Source: Cephalotrichum gorgonifer
Lineage: Eukaryota; Ascomycota; Sordariomycetes; Microascales; Microascaceae
DNA: 64,000 nt
Direction of reading: 5' to 3'
NCBI GenBank assembly: GCA_900312665.1
Contig: ONZQ02000004.1
Span: 936,244 to 1,000,243, forward strand
The notes below the pieces were generated by a model. It saw nothing but the letters and a program-made list of their open reading frames with translations, made no database searches and was not told where the DNA came from. Position numbers and translations under genes: made by a program. The stretch's first letter is position 1. Each line of letters begins with the position of its first letter. Below, in pieces: positions 10,741 through 22,048 of this stretch.

Positions 10741-13700
10741 CTACGCCAAACCCTGCTGCCTAATAAAATCTGTCGCGATCTTATCTCCTCCCGCATCTGC
10801 CAACTGCATCCAATGCAGCGCGACGCACATCAGCCCCGGATCACTCCTCACGTCCTCCCCCTCTTCACCCTGGCTCCCACCGCCCACCCTCGCTCTCTCC
10901 CTATCCCCCTGCCTCACCCCACCACCGCTCCTCCCCGCCACGCCGTACTTCTCCATGATGGCCTGCTTAAACACCTCCCTCGGCTTTGAGAGCGGCATCG
11001 TCACGCGGTCGATCAGCTCCGGGTGCGAAAGATAGAAGAGGCCCAGCTCCCTCTGCGATGCGGCGTGGCCCTCCTTGGCCGTGATGATGACCATCCGCGC
11101 CGCGTCCACGAGGGAGTACCTCGCCGTGACGGGCGGCGGCGAGTTCGAGCTCGTCTGCTCGTGCGTGCCCGATCCCTGAGAAAGCGACTCCTGCTTGCGC
11201 TTATTGGTGTAGTGCTCCACAACGTTGTCCGTGACCTTGATCATTGTCTGACAGACCTCCTGCTTGACACGGAGCGCCGCGAGCCCCGCATCCCAGAAGG
11301 ACACCCCGCGGTCGGTCTTGTCGAGCACCGAGGGCGCCACGAACGAGGCGATGAACTGGAGGTCGCGGAAGAGCGTCTTGGGCCGGATCGTGGGGTCGCG
11401 GAAGAGGGAGAGGAGCACCTCCGTCACCGCCGAGTCGATACTTCCCGGATTTGTGGGCGCCAAGGACCTGGCGTCCCCGGAACGGAACTGGGCCCCCGCC
11501 ACCGCGTGCGCCGGTGATTGCATGGTGGACTGTGATCTCCTCTCCTTCATGTTGTCGATCGCGTCGCCGAGGGGATCCGGCTTGCCAGCCTCGTCGCCCG
11601 CCGATGACCCTTGTAATTCAGAGCGGGCCAGCGCCAAACGGTTTCGTTTGGAGCCGCCCAGGGTTAAGGAGGAGATGATAAGGTGCTTCAGCTCATGTAG
11701 GGCCCGGAGCTTGGCGTGGGGGTTGGGGTGGACGGCAAACATGCGCAGCAGTCTCTGGTAAGCCTTCTTGTAAGGGAAGTCGGGCGTGCCGTCACGCCTG
11801 GAGATTTTGCTTGGCACCGTGATAGTATCGCTAGCTGTAGAACCGTCATGTCCCTGGCCAGGAGTGTCGGCTGTGCCCTTCTCGCCTGGCGTTTCTCCAG
11901 CCCCTCGGAGGTTGCCGAAACTCTTCTTCTTCTCTAGGGTCCTTGGCTTCTTGGAGCCAGCAGTCCCCCCGGGGCTGGAATTAGGGGCAGATGCAACGGC
12001 GGAGGAGGAAGACCCAGCAACAGAGGCAGCGGCGGAGGCGGCTGCTGCCCGCCTGGATTTTCTCTCCTGCGCCTCCTGCAAATCAATGCACTGTGGGCCA
12101 AGATCGTCGAACCACGCATCAGTCTCCGACCCCTGGACAAACACAAGGTTTCCGAGGTCGGACAGAAGCAGGCTCGTCAGAGTCTGCCGTAGCTCCATGA
12201 GGAACCGAGACTTCTCCTCGGACAAACGCTGCTGGAACACCGTCTCGTTGGACGACGTCGCCGTCCCTGGCCGACCGCTAGACTGGCTCGTGATTGTCGG
12301 CAACGTATTATGATACTGGTGGGAAAATGTGCTGGACATGTTGGTCACGCTCGATGTCGGCGAGTGTGCGCGGGATGTCGCCGAAATGCTCGGCGCCGTG
12401 GCCTGGAACGGCGACCAGAATGTCGTGGTGGAGTCAATCGTATGAACGGGCGAGGAAGCCCCAAAGTAATCTTGGTTGTCCAAGATATCCGAGAGGCCGG
12501 CACTGGCTCTCGAGAAGCTGTACCTCGGCGAGTCAAACGACTGTTGGCTCGAATTGAACGTCGACATGTTGCGGAGGTCGCGCAAAGTGGCGAGAGGCCG
12601 CGTCCCGCTGCCAAACCTCCGTTCAGATATTTGGTCTGAGATAATGCTCGAAGCATCGTCGCCGCCCCAGAGCGAGTCCCGGTCACGCGGGCTACTAGTG
12701 TTCTTACTGCTCTCCAGCATCCTCCTGTCTCGTAGGTATAGCTCGCTCGACCACAACACCGGTGCGTCCACTATGCTCTCGCCAATGAGCTTGCTGATAC
12801 AGTTGTCCACTTCCAGGCAGAACCTGTGGATCCTCTCCTCGCCCTTGCAAAACCACGACTCTATGCCGTACTGCTGCAGCCACCTCATAGTCTTCTCGGC
12901 CTGGTCATCGCTGAGTTTATTCGGGCCCCCCTGCTCTTCAGTCGCGGCGAGTAGCTCCATGATCTGTGACTCGGTTCGGTAGATGTATGTCGCCGACGAT
13001 CCCCGAGCTGTGTTGGCCCTCATTCGTACGCGCCTGGACAGGCCCATGGTTTTCAGGGCCACGCAGATATTCCGGCTATGTTCGTACGGGGCCGAGGTGT
13101 GCACATCGGTGACGTACCACATCTTGTCACGGAGGGCTCGAAGTCGTTTCAGCATCCCATCGAGGTGACCCTCGAGGCGTTCCTGGCTTTGTTTCAGCCA
13201 GACGAGCCAAGCGTCATAATCTTCGATGGCTGCTGCTGACCGGCGGATGGAGTCTCTAGGGCCACGGGAGAATATGTTGAGCAGAACCCCAAAGTCGTCC
13301 TCGCAGAGACTGGGGGTCTTGAGGGAGTTGAGGTGCTGGAGAGTTCGCCAATAAAGGTGAGAGGAGACAAAGTCGGACTGTGACTTGGACTGCGCGGAGG
13401 CGGCCTTGAGCATGGCAACAAGCACTGATGGCTCCTGCTTATCATCTGTGGTGGTCGTGTTCTTGTCGTCGCTTGGGTGGTCCTCGCCTTCATCACCAGC
13501 TAATCGCTGATGGTAGGGATTCCGGCTGCGGGGAGCCTTCTCGGGAGTGATGATCTTGTTCTTATGCCGGTATTTCTTGATTCCAGTTGCGCGATTGCTC
13601 AGTTGTGCGCGGTTGCTCCCGGGTAACATGGTCCGAGGTATTTCGTATTCCTCGACCAGTTTGAGAATAGAATCTCGGAGCTGTGAATACTCCTTGTCAA

Positions 13701-16044
13701 GCTCCAGGCCGCCCTCTTCCTCATCCTCGTCGGTGTCGGTAGTGGAGGAATTCTCATCCTCATCACCATCATCATCCGGATCGAACGTCATGTGAGTTGA
13801 GAGGCCAGTGCCATCTGATGAGACGAAGAGCACAGTCCAGCGCTCCGCGCAGGGATGACCAGACCCGCTCACTACGTCCGGGCCCAGAGCTTGCGACATC
13901 TCATGGAGTGCCAGGCGCAGTCGATAACCCTCGTCCTCATAGCTGCTCATACGGTTTTGAGCATGTGGGTCCCCAACTGGAGGCGAGTACCGCAAAGGTG
14001 TTCCGAGACGCTCATGGCCAGGCAGCTCGTGAGTGCTGGCGGCGTCGCTAATTACGGAAGACGCGCTGTTGCTGAGTATGGAGGCCGTGTCAAAATTGCG
14101 GGACGATACGATGGACGCTGGCTGCGAGATGGCTGACATGCCGGAAATAGACGGGGCACCGGACCTGAAGCTTCCCGAAGCGCGGGAATGTGGCCTCTGC
14201 TCCGGATACAAGGCGTTGACCAAGGTCAGGATGTCGGCCGGGCTAATGATGAGATAGGGGTGGACTTCCACCGTCTCCCGCAGAGAGGTCACGGAGCGCG
14301 CGGGGAGGAGCTTCGCGGTGGGCTTGGGCGAATTGGATCCTCGTAGCCGATTGAAGATGCTTTCAATGTGCATCTGGATCTTGGATGAGAAGGAAAGAGG
14401 GGATTTCTTGGTCCAAGAAGCGAACTCGACGACGTGATGCATGGCCCTCATGGCTACCTGCCTAAGTATCTTCTGGCGGCCGTATTCAGTAACGTGGTAC
14501 TCGACCATCATGCCGTGGCTCTCGGGATGTATGATGGCGCCGAGGAAGAAGTTCTGGAAAAGCCATTTACAGATCAAAAACGTTCTTGTACTGTCCGCGA
14601 GTCGAGGTTCCAGGCGCTTGATGATCTCGTTGCCCAGCTCAAGGAAGCCTTCAGGTATACCGGTGGACTCCTCGTCGTCGATCACGGCAAAGAGGTCGGT
14701 GACGGCTTGCTGGTAGAAATCCTCGGCAGCGGCGTTGCCTTCCCGAGCCCATCCGGAAATGTGGAATCTAGTACCTTGCTGGTCCTCGGCTCGGTCCAGG
14801 AGGAATGCGCCGTCTTCGAGAATCTTCATCAGATACCACTCCATACTGGACTTCCCGGACCAATCTCTCATCGACGCCCAAGCATTGAAAACAGCCACGA
14901 GGAGAGGCTCCAATCCGGGTTTAGCTTCGGAGATGAGCCTTGAGCATGCGGAGGCCCATATCTGGCACCTCCTTCGGTCCTCAGAACTATCAGGTCCGGC
15001 GGAATTTGCGAAACACGTATATATCAGAGCCGAAAGAGCGTCGTGCCTCTGGAAGGAAAGGAGCCGGCCGACGGGATTCGAGCCGTGGGACGAGTTCCGG
15101 CTCGTAGCACCCGCATGCGCACGTGGAGCGGAAGTCCGCCCCGTGTGAGAAGGTAAGACAGACTCAATGGGGTCCAGTCCCTGGTGGAAGCTTGTAAGAG
15201 CAGTCAGGTCAGAAGTAGACATCGAACAAAGCCTGGCCGCCAAGAAATCCGGATTGGTTCGGATCTGAGTCAGAAAATTCAAGAAGACCTCCCTCGCCGA
15301 GGCAGAAATGTCATTCAAGAATGGGCTTAGGGCCCTGGGGGAGCCGGGATCAGACACGGTATTATTGACGGCTGCAAGATTCTCCTCGGACTGGAAGGCA
15401 GACGAGTTAAGGGAACCCATTTCAGGCTCCAAGAGAGTGAACCTTCGAAGTTCATCGCAGCTCTTGCGGACATCGTGGACGGCGGTGTACAAGCTGGCAA
15501 AGGTCTTCTTGTCTTCGGTCCGGAAGCAGTCTACCAGGTTCCTGTGTGCAATCTCCCCGCACCGCGTTAGACGTGCTGACAGGGCAGCGGATATCAGACT
15601 CCTTTGCAGACGTATCCTTGTGTTAGCGCGCTTGCGCTCTTGGTATTTGCCCAGTCTTACCAGGTGGGCGAGCTCTTCTAACGTGGTGGTGTCGCTATCG
15701 GGAATGGGGTCTGGGTTGGTGTAGAGAGAAAGGTCGGGGATGAGTCTGCTAGCTAAGGATTGGGCCGGCTTGTCTCCGGGAGGTGGGCTTGGGCTATCGG
15801 GACCGCTAGGAGGAGTTCCGGAGAGCGGAGTAGAGGGGCGGGTGGAAGGACGAACGTCGGGTTGGGCTATTATGGGTCGACGTGAGGTACTGGAGCTGGA
15901 CTGCTGTATCGACGAGCCCCGTCTAGAGCCCTCTCCGCTTCGACGCAGGGGAAGGGCTGTCGGCGATGTGGTTTTGGCGGTGGCCATAGTTGCGGTTGCG
16001 GTGGTGGTGGTTGTGGAGACGGTCGCTGTCGGGTCATCTAGCAT
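10741..16044 (-). CDS. Very large fungal protein, possible GAP-like fold with Sel1-like C-terminus
   Basis: At least 1,767 residues in one exon. The N-terminal ~110 residues are Ser/Thr/Pro-rich and disordered. Residues ~130-560 are helical; LICKWLFQNFFLGAIIHPES followed by REGMM-like helices resembles the F-L-x-x-x-x-P core of RasGAP-type folds. An acidic segment follows near ~760, then another helical block. A further disordered Ser-rich region precedes a C-terminal part with ASQRELGLFYLSHPEL and VALHWMQLADAGGDKIATDF, which read as Sel1-like repeats. A role as a GTPase-activating or scaffold protein is inference. The open frame continues upstream of ATG 16044 to ~16175 with protein-like sequence and no ATG (acceptor-like TATAG just before), so a short upstream exon probably supplies the true start. 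Confidence 0.8.
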   Translation of the reverse strand: MLDDPTATVSTTTTTATATMATAKTTSPTALPLRRSGEGSRRGSSIQQSSSSTSRRPIIAQPDVRPSTRPSTPLSGTPPSGPDSPSPPPGDKPAQSLASRLIPDLSLYTNPDPIPDSDTTTLEELAHLVRLGKYQERKRANTRIRLQRSLISAALSARLTRCGEIAHRNLVDCFRTEDKKTFASLYTAVHDVRKSCDELRRFTLLEPEMGSLNSSAFQSEENLAAVNNTVSDPGSPRALSPFLNDISASAREVFLNFLTQIRTNPDFLAARLCSMSTSDLTALTSFHQGLDPIESVLPSHTGRTSAPRAHAGATSRNSSHGSNPVGRLLSFQRHDALSALIYTCFANSAGPDSSEDRRRCQIWASACSRLISEAKPGLEPLLVAVFNAWASMRDWSGKSSMEWYLMKILEDGAFLLDRAEDQQGTRFHISGWAREGNAAAEDFYQQAVTDLFAVIDDEESTGIPEGFLELGNEIIKRLEPRLADSTRTFLICKWLFQNFFLGAIIHPESHGMMVEYHVTEYGRQKILRQVAMRAMHHVVEFASWTKKSPLSFSSKIQMHIESIFNRLRGSNSPKPTAKLLPARSVTSLRETVEVHPYLIISPADILTLVNALYPEQRPHSRASGSFRSGAPSISGMSAISQPASIVSSRNFDTASILSNSASSVISDAASTHELPGHERLGTPLRYSPPVGDPHAQNRMSSYEDEGYRLRLALHEMSQALGPDVVSGSGHPCAERWTVLFVSSDGTGLSTHMTFDPDDDGDEDENSSTTDTDEDEEEGGLELDKEYSQLRDSILKLVEEYEIPRTMLPGSNRAQLSNRATGIKKYRHKNKIITPEKAPRSRNPYHQRLAGDEGEDHPSDDKNTTTTDDKQEPSVLVAMLKAASAQSKSQSDFVSSHLYWRTLQHLNSLKTPSLCEDDFGVLLNIFSRGPRDSIRRSAAAIEDYDAWLVWLKQSQERLEGHLDGMLKRLRALRDKMWYVTDVHTSAPYEHSRNICVALKTMGLSRRVRMRANTARGSSATYIYRTESQIMELLAATEEQGGPNKLSDDQAEKTMRWLQQYGIESWFCKGEERIHRFCLEVDNCISKLIGESIVDAPVLWSSELYLRDRRMLESSKNTSSPRDRDSLWGGDDASSIISDQISERRFGSGTRPLATLRDLRNMSTFNSSQQSFDSPRYSFSRASAGLSDILDNQDYFGASSPVHTIDSTTTFWSPFQATAPSISATSRAHSPTSSVTNMSSTFSHQYHNTLPTITSQSSGRPGTATSSNETVFQQRLSEEKSRFLMELRQTLTSLLLSDLGNLVFVQGSETDAWFDDLGPQCIDLQEAQERKSRRAAAASAAASVAGSSSSAVASAPNSSPGGTAGSKKPRTLEKKKSFGNLRGAGETPGEKGTADTPGQGHDGSTASDTITVPSKISRRDGTPDFPYKKAYQRLLRMFAVHPNPHAKLRALHELKHLIISSLTLGGSKRNRLALARSELQGSSAGDEAGKPDPLGDAIDNMKERRSQSTMQSPAHAVAGAQFRSGDARSLAPTNPGSIDSAVTEVLLSLFRDPTIRPKTLFRDLQFIASFVAPSVLDKTDRGVSFWDAGLAALRVKQEVCQTMIKVTDNVVEHYTNKRKQESLSQGSGTHEQTSSNSPPPVTARYSLVDAARMVIITAKEGHAASQRELGLFYLSHPELIDRVTMPLSKPREVFKQAIMEKYGVAGRSGGGVRQGDRERARVGGGSQGEEGEDVRSDPGLMCVALHWMQLADAGGDKIATDFIRQQGLA

Positions 16045-16177
16045 CGTCCGACTGGGGCTTCGCGGCCTAGGCGCCGTCTTCTGCTTCAGCGCATCGTCGT
16101 CGGTGCTACGATCGAGTGTGGGGGTGACCGATGTCGCAGCATGGGGCTCGGGTCTCGACGAATTGGGCGCTATATGA

Positions 16178-19100
16178 GTTGAAGGCTCGGATCAGCACAT
16201 CGGCGGTCCCCTCTCACAACACGACAATGAGGAGTGTTTGAAGCTATATTAGATTTCATGGGGACATACGCGATGCTGACCGAGTGCAGACCGGGGAAGA
16301 TAGCGAGCGCTGCATCGAGATCATAATGCGCCCATGGAGTGGGTGGTTGGGAGCAGCCTCGGAATCGCGATACAATCTTGGGTATAGGAATAATGAGATA
16401 TGATCGGCCTGGCGCTGTAGACGAGCCGGCTATACGATCAGCTCCGACCGAGGATCTAGATATCGATGGTAGAGAAAAGTCTCGGAGCGAAAGATTTGAG
16501 AAGGGTCCGCGGAGGAACGAGGGATGCTGCTCGAGCTTCGACGGAGAGCTCGCTTCTCTGTGCTCAAGGAGGATCGTCCCGCGTTAGCGTCCACTGCGGG
16601 GAGGGGCTAATAGGTACTCCGTCAAGGCGTGCGAGGAATAGTAGGCACACACTTAAAGGAGGGGCGGTGGTGGAGCTGAGATACGGCGCAAAAATGCAGG
16701 GATAAAACCAAACGACTGATCAGTTTCCATCCGAGTCGTGGGTATCTACTTGTACGGGGATATATGCAGGAGAAGAAATGCTCTGGGGGGGGAGGAAAGA
16801 TGAAGACAATGTTGGCAGATGAGAAGACGTGACGAAGTGTGAGTGTGGGAGTGTGCACGATTAGAATGCTACAGAGCACTTGCAGATGCGCCGCCGCCTC
16901 GCCTGTGTGGTGACAAGTAAGGCAAGTACCTATTTACTCGCGCTCCTTCCCTTGTGCTCCCAAAATGCGAGTGCATGGATCGCACCTGCTTGTACTAAAG
17001 TACAGACAGCTTGGCTGGATGACAACATTTGGGAGGGTACCATCTATCGTGAGCTGGCATGTCGGTGGCAAACCAGCGCCTGCAGGAGGCAGGCCAGAAT
17101 TACCCAGCGGGTTCCAGCAAGCAATAGATTTCGAGTTTTTTGAAACAACTCATGGCTGTCATCGTGAGACGACAGCGCGGTGTTTGACACTAGAGTCCCG
17201 CCATGCCATGGGGTAGATCACTGAGAAGCTTGGGTACAAAGTACTTGTAGCCCGTATGGACCTCTCCAACCTCTCCCTTATTATGGCTTCTCCACCGTCC
17301 ATCATCATCTAAGCTCCATATCGACTTCAATCGCATCAGGATTGTGCTCATACTCGGAGACCCAAAATGCCGCGCATCAACTATCACTAATTTGTTTTTC
17401 CTCACACCTCCAAGAAACCTCAAGAAAAGAAACTTGCCAGGTAATAGGCGCCGCTCCGAAAGAAAACTCGCCACCGACCAGGAGGCCCACGGCCCTCACC
17501 TCCCTCTGAGTTGTCCTTGCATAGGCGGCGATGCTGGTAATACACGTCCAGCAGAGCCCATCCAAGCAAGACATGGAAGAGTTCATAAAACCATCCCCCT
17601 GCCCTACCCCCCCTTCGGCGGGGGACCAGCCACAGCAACGATGACGAGGGGAGGAGGGGCGGCACGGTTTGCGGGTCGCCGTCCTCGGCAACCCAACCAC
17701 CAACCAGCCAATCTCCGTCGTCCACGCCTGACGGACAACTCACAGCGCTTCTGCCCAATCACGCCCCCCGTCACTTTTACTCTCATGCAGCGAGTTTCTC
17801 TCCTGGCCCCCCTCACTTCCCGCATCCTACGACGCATCTGGCTACAATGTCTCACCACGGTCTCTATTTGGCCAGCGAGCTGGGAAGGGGGGATTCCATC
17901 TGAGCCTCTCATGTGTGGACCAATAGGTTGGTACTGACGTCCTAATACCAGATGCTGGCAAATAAGGGATACATACTCGTACGTCCTTTAGAAGCCGGAC
18001 TTGAGGCTTGCCACTTACCTGCATGCGATCGATTGCGTCCATGCAGAGTTCCTACTCGCAGTATGAGTACTCCTTACTTGTACAACAAGTATTGCCTTGT
18101 CAGAACCAGATCAGCCACGTTCGTGCGCCGTACCGCCCAGGTACCAGTAGCTGTATGGATATCTTCCCCTGTGGTCTCTTCTCTATCGCGGAAGCCACAC
18201 ACACCTGTCCAGCCAGGCAATAAATCAGCTATCTTCCTCACAAAATCCAGTTCCCAGCCTCCCCAAGCACCTGCCACGTCCGACCAGCAATGGCCCCCTG
18301 CCACCGCACCGCCGATACAACCTCGGTATCATCCTGCCACGGCATATTAGTTTCCCTTGCGCAGATATGTATGGCACTAACTTTATACCACAGCCCTGCC
18401 ACTCCTTCGGTGCTACGGTAGGAGTGAACCCCACAACACGTCAAAATAAGTACAGAAGTTATTATGTGTTAGTCTAATGCATGCCACGTACGGGTTTTTG
18501 GCGAACGTCTCTACTTTCACCGTCGCCGGCGCACAAGAGCCGCGTCCTACCCCCGTAATCGTCTCTCTGTCCTCTTACCCTGATCCGGACGGGCGGTCCC
18601 ATGAGACAGGCTCGTGAGCGCCGTATCAAGGCCTCACCAAGCCACGCGGGCATCGCGGCGAGCCTATGGGTGCCTGATGGATGGGTGTCTTATATCCGTC
18701 CCTGGCGCTAATGTAGGCACCGACCGAACTCACGCGAGCCACCGTCGTATCTATCACCTCACCTGAGCCCGTCCGTACCCAACCTCCGGAAGGCGGTAGG
18801 GCTGGGCTGGGCGTCGTGGAGCCCAACCTAGGTGTTCGGCCGCCGTAGATGCCCGATCCGGCCGGTCACCTTCCTGTATGGGAATAGAGAGACAGCGGGC
18901 CGGGGCTCGAGGTTCCGAATGAAGATTGGGCCATGTGCGCTACCTTGCCAATCTTGGATGAAGAATGTATTGTCTCCCTAGAAGAACGGCAGCTGTCTAG
19001 GCAAGCATCCAGCCTGGTACTCAGCTTGGCTTTGGTCCAAAGGTGAAAATGCAAGACTAGTATTATGTTGGCACGGCAGAGATAAATGTTGTAGCAGGAC

Positions 19101-19252
19101 TTTTTAATTTGCATCCCCCATAATACCTAACCCGCCGATCCGATATGCGTGAAATCCCCCCTTCGTCACACCCATACCCGAAAAAGAAAACATGGTTCAA
19201 TGCCCGTCACTCAATATCCGTTACCGCTCCCCTGCCCGCTTCCAAACATCGC
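16178..19252. other. Gene-poor stretch of 3.1 kb
   Basis: The stretch lies between the 5' end of the large gene and the 3' end of hapX. It includes the large gene's promoter and possibly a small first exon. I see no ORF with convincing composition or splicing. Short words such as TACTTGTA and TACTCGTA recur (17241, 17971, 18064, 18076), as they do in other intergenic parts of this window. Confidence 0.6.
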
Positions 19253-21229
19253 TCACTGCCTGTTCTTCCGAAACCGTACATCCAAAAACTTCAACGTAGT
19301 CATGATACTCGCTGCATCGATCTCCACCGCCGGCCTCCCAGGCCTCCCATCATCCTCATCCCCGTCTTCCCTAGGCCTCTCAACAACCTTCAGCTTCGGA
19401 AGCCACGTTCCGATGTCATCGAACGCCTGGTCGAAGTTCCGGTGGCTCGAGAGCGTCTTGTAGGTGTCGGCGCAGCTGATGCCTATCGCGCTAGCGCCCC
19501 CCTTGTTCGATTTGCAGCAGCCGCCGCCGGGGCCTGCGCCGCCGCAGCACCCCCCCGCGCCACCCTTGGCGCTATTGATGGCAGCGAGAGAACGGCAGAA
19601 GAGACCGGACTGGGGGTCCGCGATACATTGCGCACAGGTTCCGGGTCCGCCGGGCCCACAGCGGGAGGTTGGCGCGGGGCTGTTTGGTAGCTTTTGCCTC
19701 GGGCGGATCTTGACGGCCCCGGTGGATGTAATCTCCATGGGCGAGGGATGGGAGTCGGGCTCTGGCGGCGGAGAGAGTGCCTGGCTTCCCTGGGAGAATA
19801 TGGAGGGGAGAGACGTTGATGTGGTGGCCGCCTCGGTGGTGGAAGGACCCGATAGGCCAGAGTCGGCGCAGACGCAGTAGGTCCCATCTTTGCAGAAGCC
19901 ACACGAGTCCTTAGGAGGGCTAGGAGTTTGCGACATCATATCCATTAACACCTGGCTTGGCACCTGGTAGGGCTTGTTTGCCGGCGGCTGGGCGGCGTTT
20001 GGCTTCTTGAAGGCATGCGTAAAGTCCATTTCAATGGCACCTGGCTGCTCCTGGGGCGCTGGCCGCATTCGCTTCCCTAATGGCACGGCGTTTGAGGGCG
20101 ACGAGGCCCTCTTGGGTTGTGGTGGAGGAGGCTCGACGGCCCTCAGCACATCCTCGAGGCACTGGCAGGTTGTACCGGGACTACACCCACCGCAACCAGC
20201 GGACTGCACGGATCGTAGGGCCTCCTCTGCACAGGCACATGGTCCGTCTGGCCGGCAGTCCCCGCAGGTAAGGACCGTCGTGTCGGAAAGTGGATCTGTG
20301 TGATCGGGTGGTGAGATTATATGAGAGATGGCAAAGGGCTGCAGGTCGGTCCGAGTGGCAGGCCGGGTGTCGTTCGCGCCCGACACCGGTTGCTCATTAT
20401 GATTATACTGCCCGTTGGTCGACTCCATGAAAACCTGGGAGGGCTGAGTTGCCGCGTAACTGTTTGTACGCCCATGGTTATCCGAGAGAGAAACTTGCTG
20501 CCTCCGCCGTAAATTCTCCGCTTCGCCCTCCACGCGAATGCGGTCCTGACGCTCGCGGTCGAGCAGATTCTCCAGGAGCGAGCACTTGGACCGGAACGAA
20601 TGGAGATCCAGCTCCAGCGAATGTATCTTGTCCTTCAGCTCTCGCTCTACCCTCTCCCGATCCTCCTTGAACTCGTCCAGCTGCTCCTCGAGCTCGCCCA
20701 CTCGGGCGGCCCGGCGCTCTCGAAAGGCCCGCTGCGCAGCGCGGTTCTGTGCCTTTCTCTTTGTCGGCGGGGTGTCAGTGGCGGGTTTGCGTCCGGGCTT
20801 GGGCCTTGGGGGAACCACCCATTCCTTGGTCGTCATGGATATCATGGGCATGACCTGGGGTGACGGCGTCGGGTCGGGGCTTATGACTGATGCCATCGAC
20901 ATTTTGTTGACAGGCGCATTCGGTGGCGAAGCGGCAGAGGGTGGTGTACTTATCGAAAGGGGCCTTAGAGATGCACGTGGCAGCCCATTCGGAATTGTTT
21001 GGGTTGGTTTGATGGCGAGTGGTGGAGGGGCAGCTGGTGTGCTCGGAGTTGAGGTTGAGGTTGAGGTAGAGGTTGAATTATTGGTTTGTCCGGCGTGAGG
21101 TGAGGGGTTTCTAGAGTGGGCCGACCTGTCGGAGAATGCCGTGGACATGGTGCCTTTTATCCCTGCTTTGGCAGCAGTACCCCAAAAGCGAACACCTCCC
21201 TCCGATTCGCCACAAAGATCGGGCTTCAT
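19253..21229 (-). CDS. hapX: bZIP iron-homeostasis regulator HapX
   Basis: HapX binds the CCAAT-binding complex. It represses iron-consuming genes when iron is scarce and supports detoxification when iron is in excess. The diagnostic order is all present: the CBC-binding Hap4-like segment KEWVVPPRPKPGRKP (~135-149), directly followed by a bZIP basic region KRKAQNRAAQRAFRERR (~156-173) and a leucine zipper. Four Cys-rich iron-sensing clusters follow: CGDCRPDGPCAC, CGGCSPGTTCQC, CGFCKDGTYCVC and CGPGGPGTCAQC...FC. A further Gly/Cys segment near the C-terminus contains GGCCGGAGPGGGCC. Single exon, up to 658 residues from ATG 21229; ATG 21148 (MSTAFSDR) is an equally plausible start and would drop 27 residues. 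The STSTSTST run comes from a GTTGAG-type repeat. GATA and CCAAT motifs lie upstream, consistent with known SreA control. Confidence 0.96.
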   Translation of the reverse strand: MKPDLCGESEGGVRFWGTAAKAGIKGTMSTAFSDRSAHSRNPSPHAGQTNNSTSTSTSTSTPSTPAAPPPLAIKPTQTIPNGLPRASLRPLSISTPPSAASPPNAPVNKMSMASVISPDPTPSPQVMPMISMTTKEWVVPPRPKPGRKPATDTPPTKRKAQNRAAQRAFRERRAARVGELEEQLDEFKEDRERVERELKDKIHSLELDLHSFRSKCSLLENLLDRERQDRIRVEGEAENLRRRQQVSLSDNHGRTNSYAATQPSQVFMESTNGQYNHNEQPVSGANDTRPATRTDLQPFAISHIISPPDHTDPLSDTTVLTCGDCRPDGPCACAEEALRSVQSAGCGGCSPGTTCQCLEDVLRAVEPPPPQPKRASSPSNAVPLGKRMRPAPQEQPGAIEMDFTHAFKKPNAAQPPANKPYQVPSQVLMDMMSQTPSPPKDSCGFCKDGTYCVCADSGLSGPSTTEAATTSTSLPSIFSQGSQALSPPPEPDSHPSPMEITSTGAVKIRPRQKLPNSPAPTSRCGPGGPGTCAQCIADPQSGLFCRSLAAINSAKGGAGGCCGGAGPGGGCCKSNKGGASAIGISCADTYKTLSSHRNFDQAFDDIGTWLPKLKVVERPREDGDEDDGRPGRPAVEIDAASIMTTLKFLDVRFRKNRQ

Positions 21230-21924
21230 GCAGTTAAATGCCGTAAAAACCAAATAGGTAATAATAGATACTCTCCCAAGTGTTAACAGCCAATGTAGTT
21301 GCTTCTGTGGAAGAGTAGTCGGTTGGCTGCGGTCTTGGACAGGCGTTGTCAGCGCTATGAGCGGCTGACAGGGGCAGGCCTGAAGACGCTGTGCGAGCTT
21401 CTTGAACGCTAGTTAATGGCCAGGATATTACGGTGAAATGGTTTCCAACAAAGTTCCTATTCGCCGACGTGGTAGTAAGCTGCGTATGGCGAAGCGCGGG
21501 ATTGCCGGCAGGAGGTGAAGGATGAATCGCCGCGAAGACTGAAGATTGGTGGTGGAGAGGGAAGAACGGGAGTAAAATGGATAGGGATGACGGGGAGTTT
21601 CCGAGTTCAGGATCAAAGAGGGGAAAAGTTTTAGTTTCCGTTCGAGTGAGTGACTGGCTTCCTTGGCGAACTGTGGGCCGATTCTCAAAGCACGAGTACG
21701 AGATTTCTCTCAATCCAAGAACCAAGAACTCTCTCTCTCCCGCTGTAAGATTGTTATTTGGGACATTCAAATGGGATGGAAAGAGTACAGTTGAAAGTTC
21801 TTGACGAAGGAAAACACAGCTTCTTCAATGCCGGGGCTTGACAACTAGACTTTCCCCAACCGATGCTCCGATCAAGGAGCCGATGGGACATGATCGGTTG
21901 GGGGGGTCATCGACTGATCCGATT

Positions 21925-21936
21925 GATAAGATTATC
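21925..21936. promoter_or_regulatory. Paired GATA motifs upstream of hapX
   Basis: GATAAGATTATC is a GATAAG and an inverted GATAA (as TTATC) in a near-palindrome, ~700 bp upstream of the hapX start. Paired GATA sites can bind iron-responsive or nitrogen-responsive GATA factors. The sites are seen; their use is inferred. Confidence 0.45.
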
Positions 21937-22048
21937 ACTCTTGCATGTCATGGGCCCCACAATTCCACCAGCCCCCGCAAAAGTTTGCCGACATGAAAAC
22001 CTGCGCATTTTGAATTGGATGGGCTGCATCCTTATTGCTTGCACTGTG

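Noticed and set aside
16880..17143. Short frame with signal-peptide-like N-terminus (LLALLPLCSQNASA)
   Set aside because: Only 87 codons in gene-poor DNA with no promoter or intron support; a hydrophobic stretch alone is weak evidence.
17344..17937. Plus-strand open frame of 197 codons
   Set aside because: Low-complexity Pro/Arg-rich product, no recognisable domain or splice structure, and overlapping open frames on the other strand.
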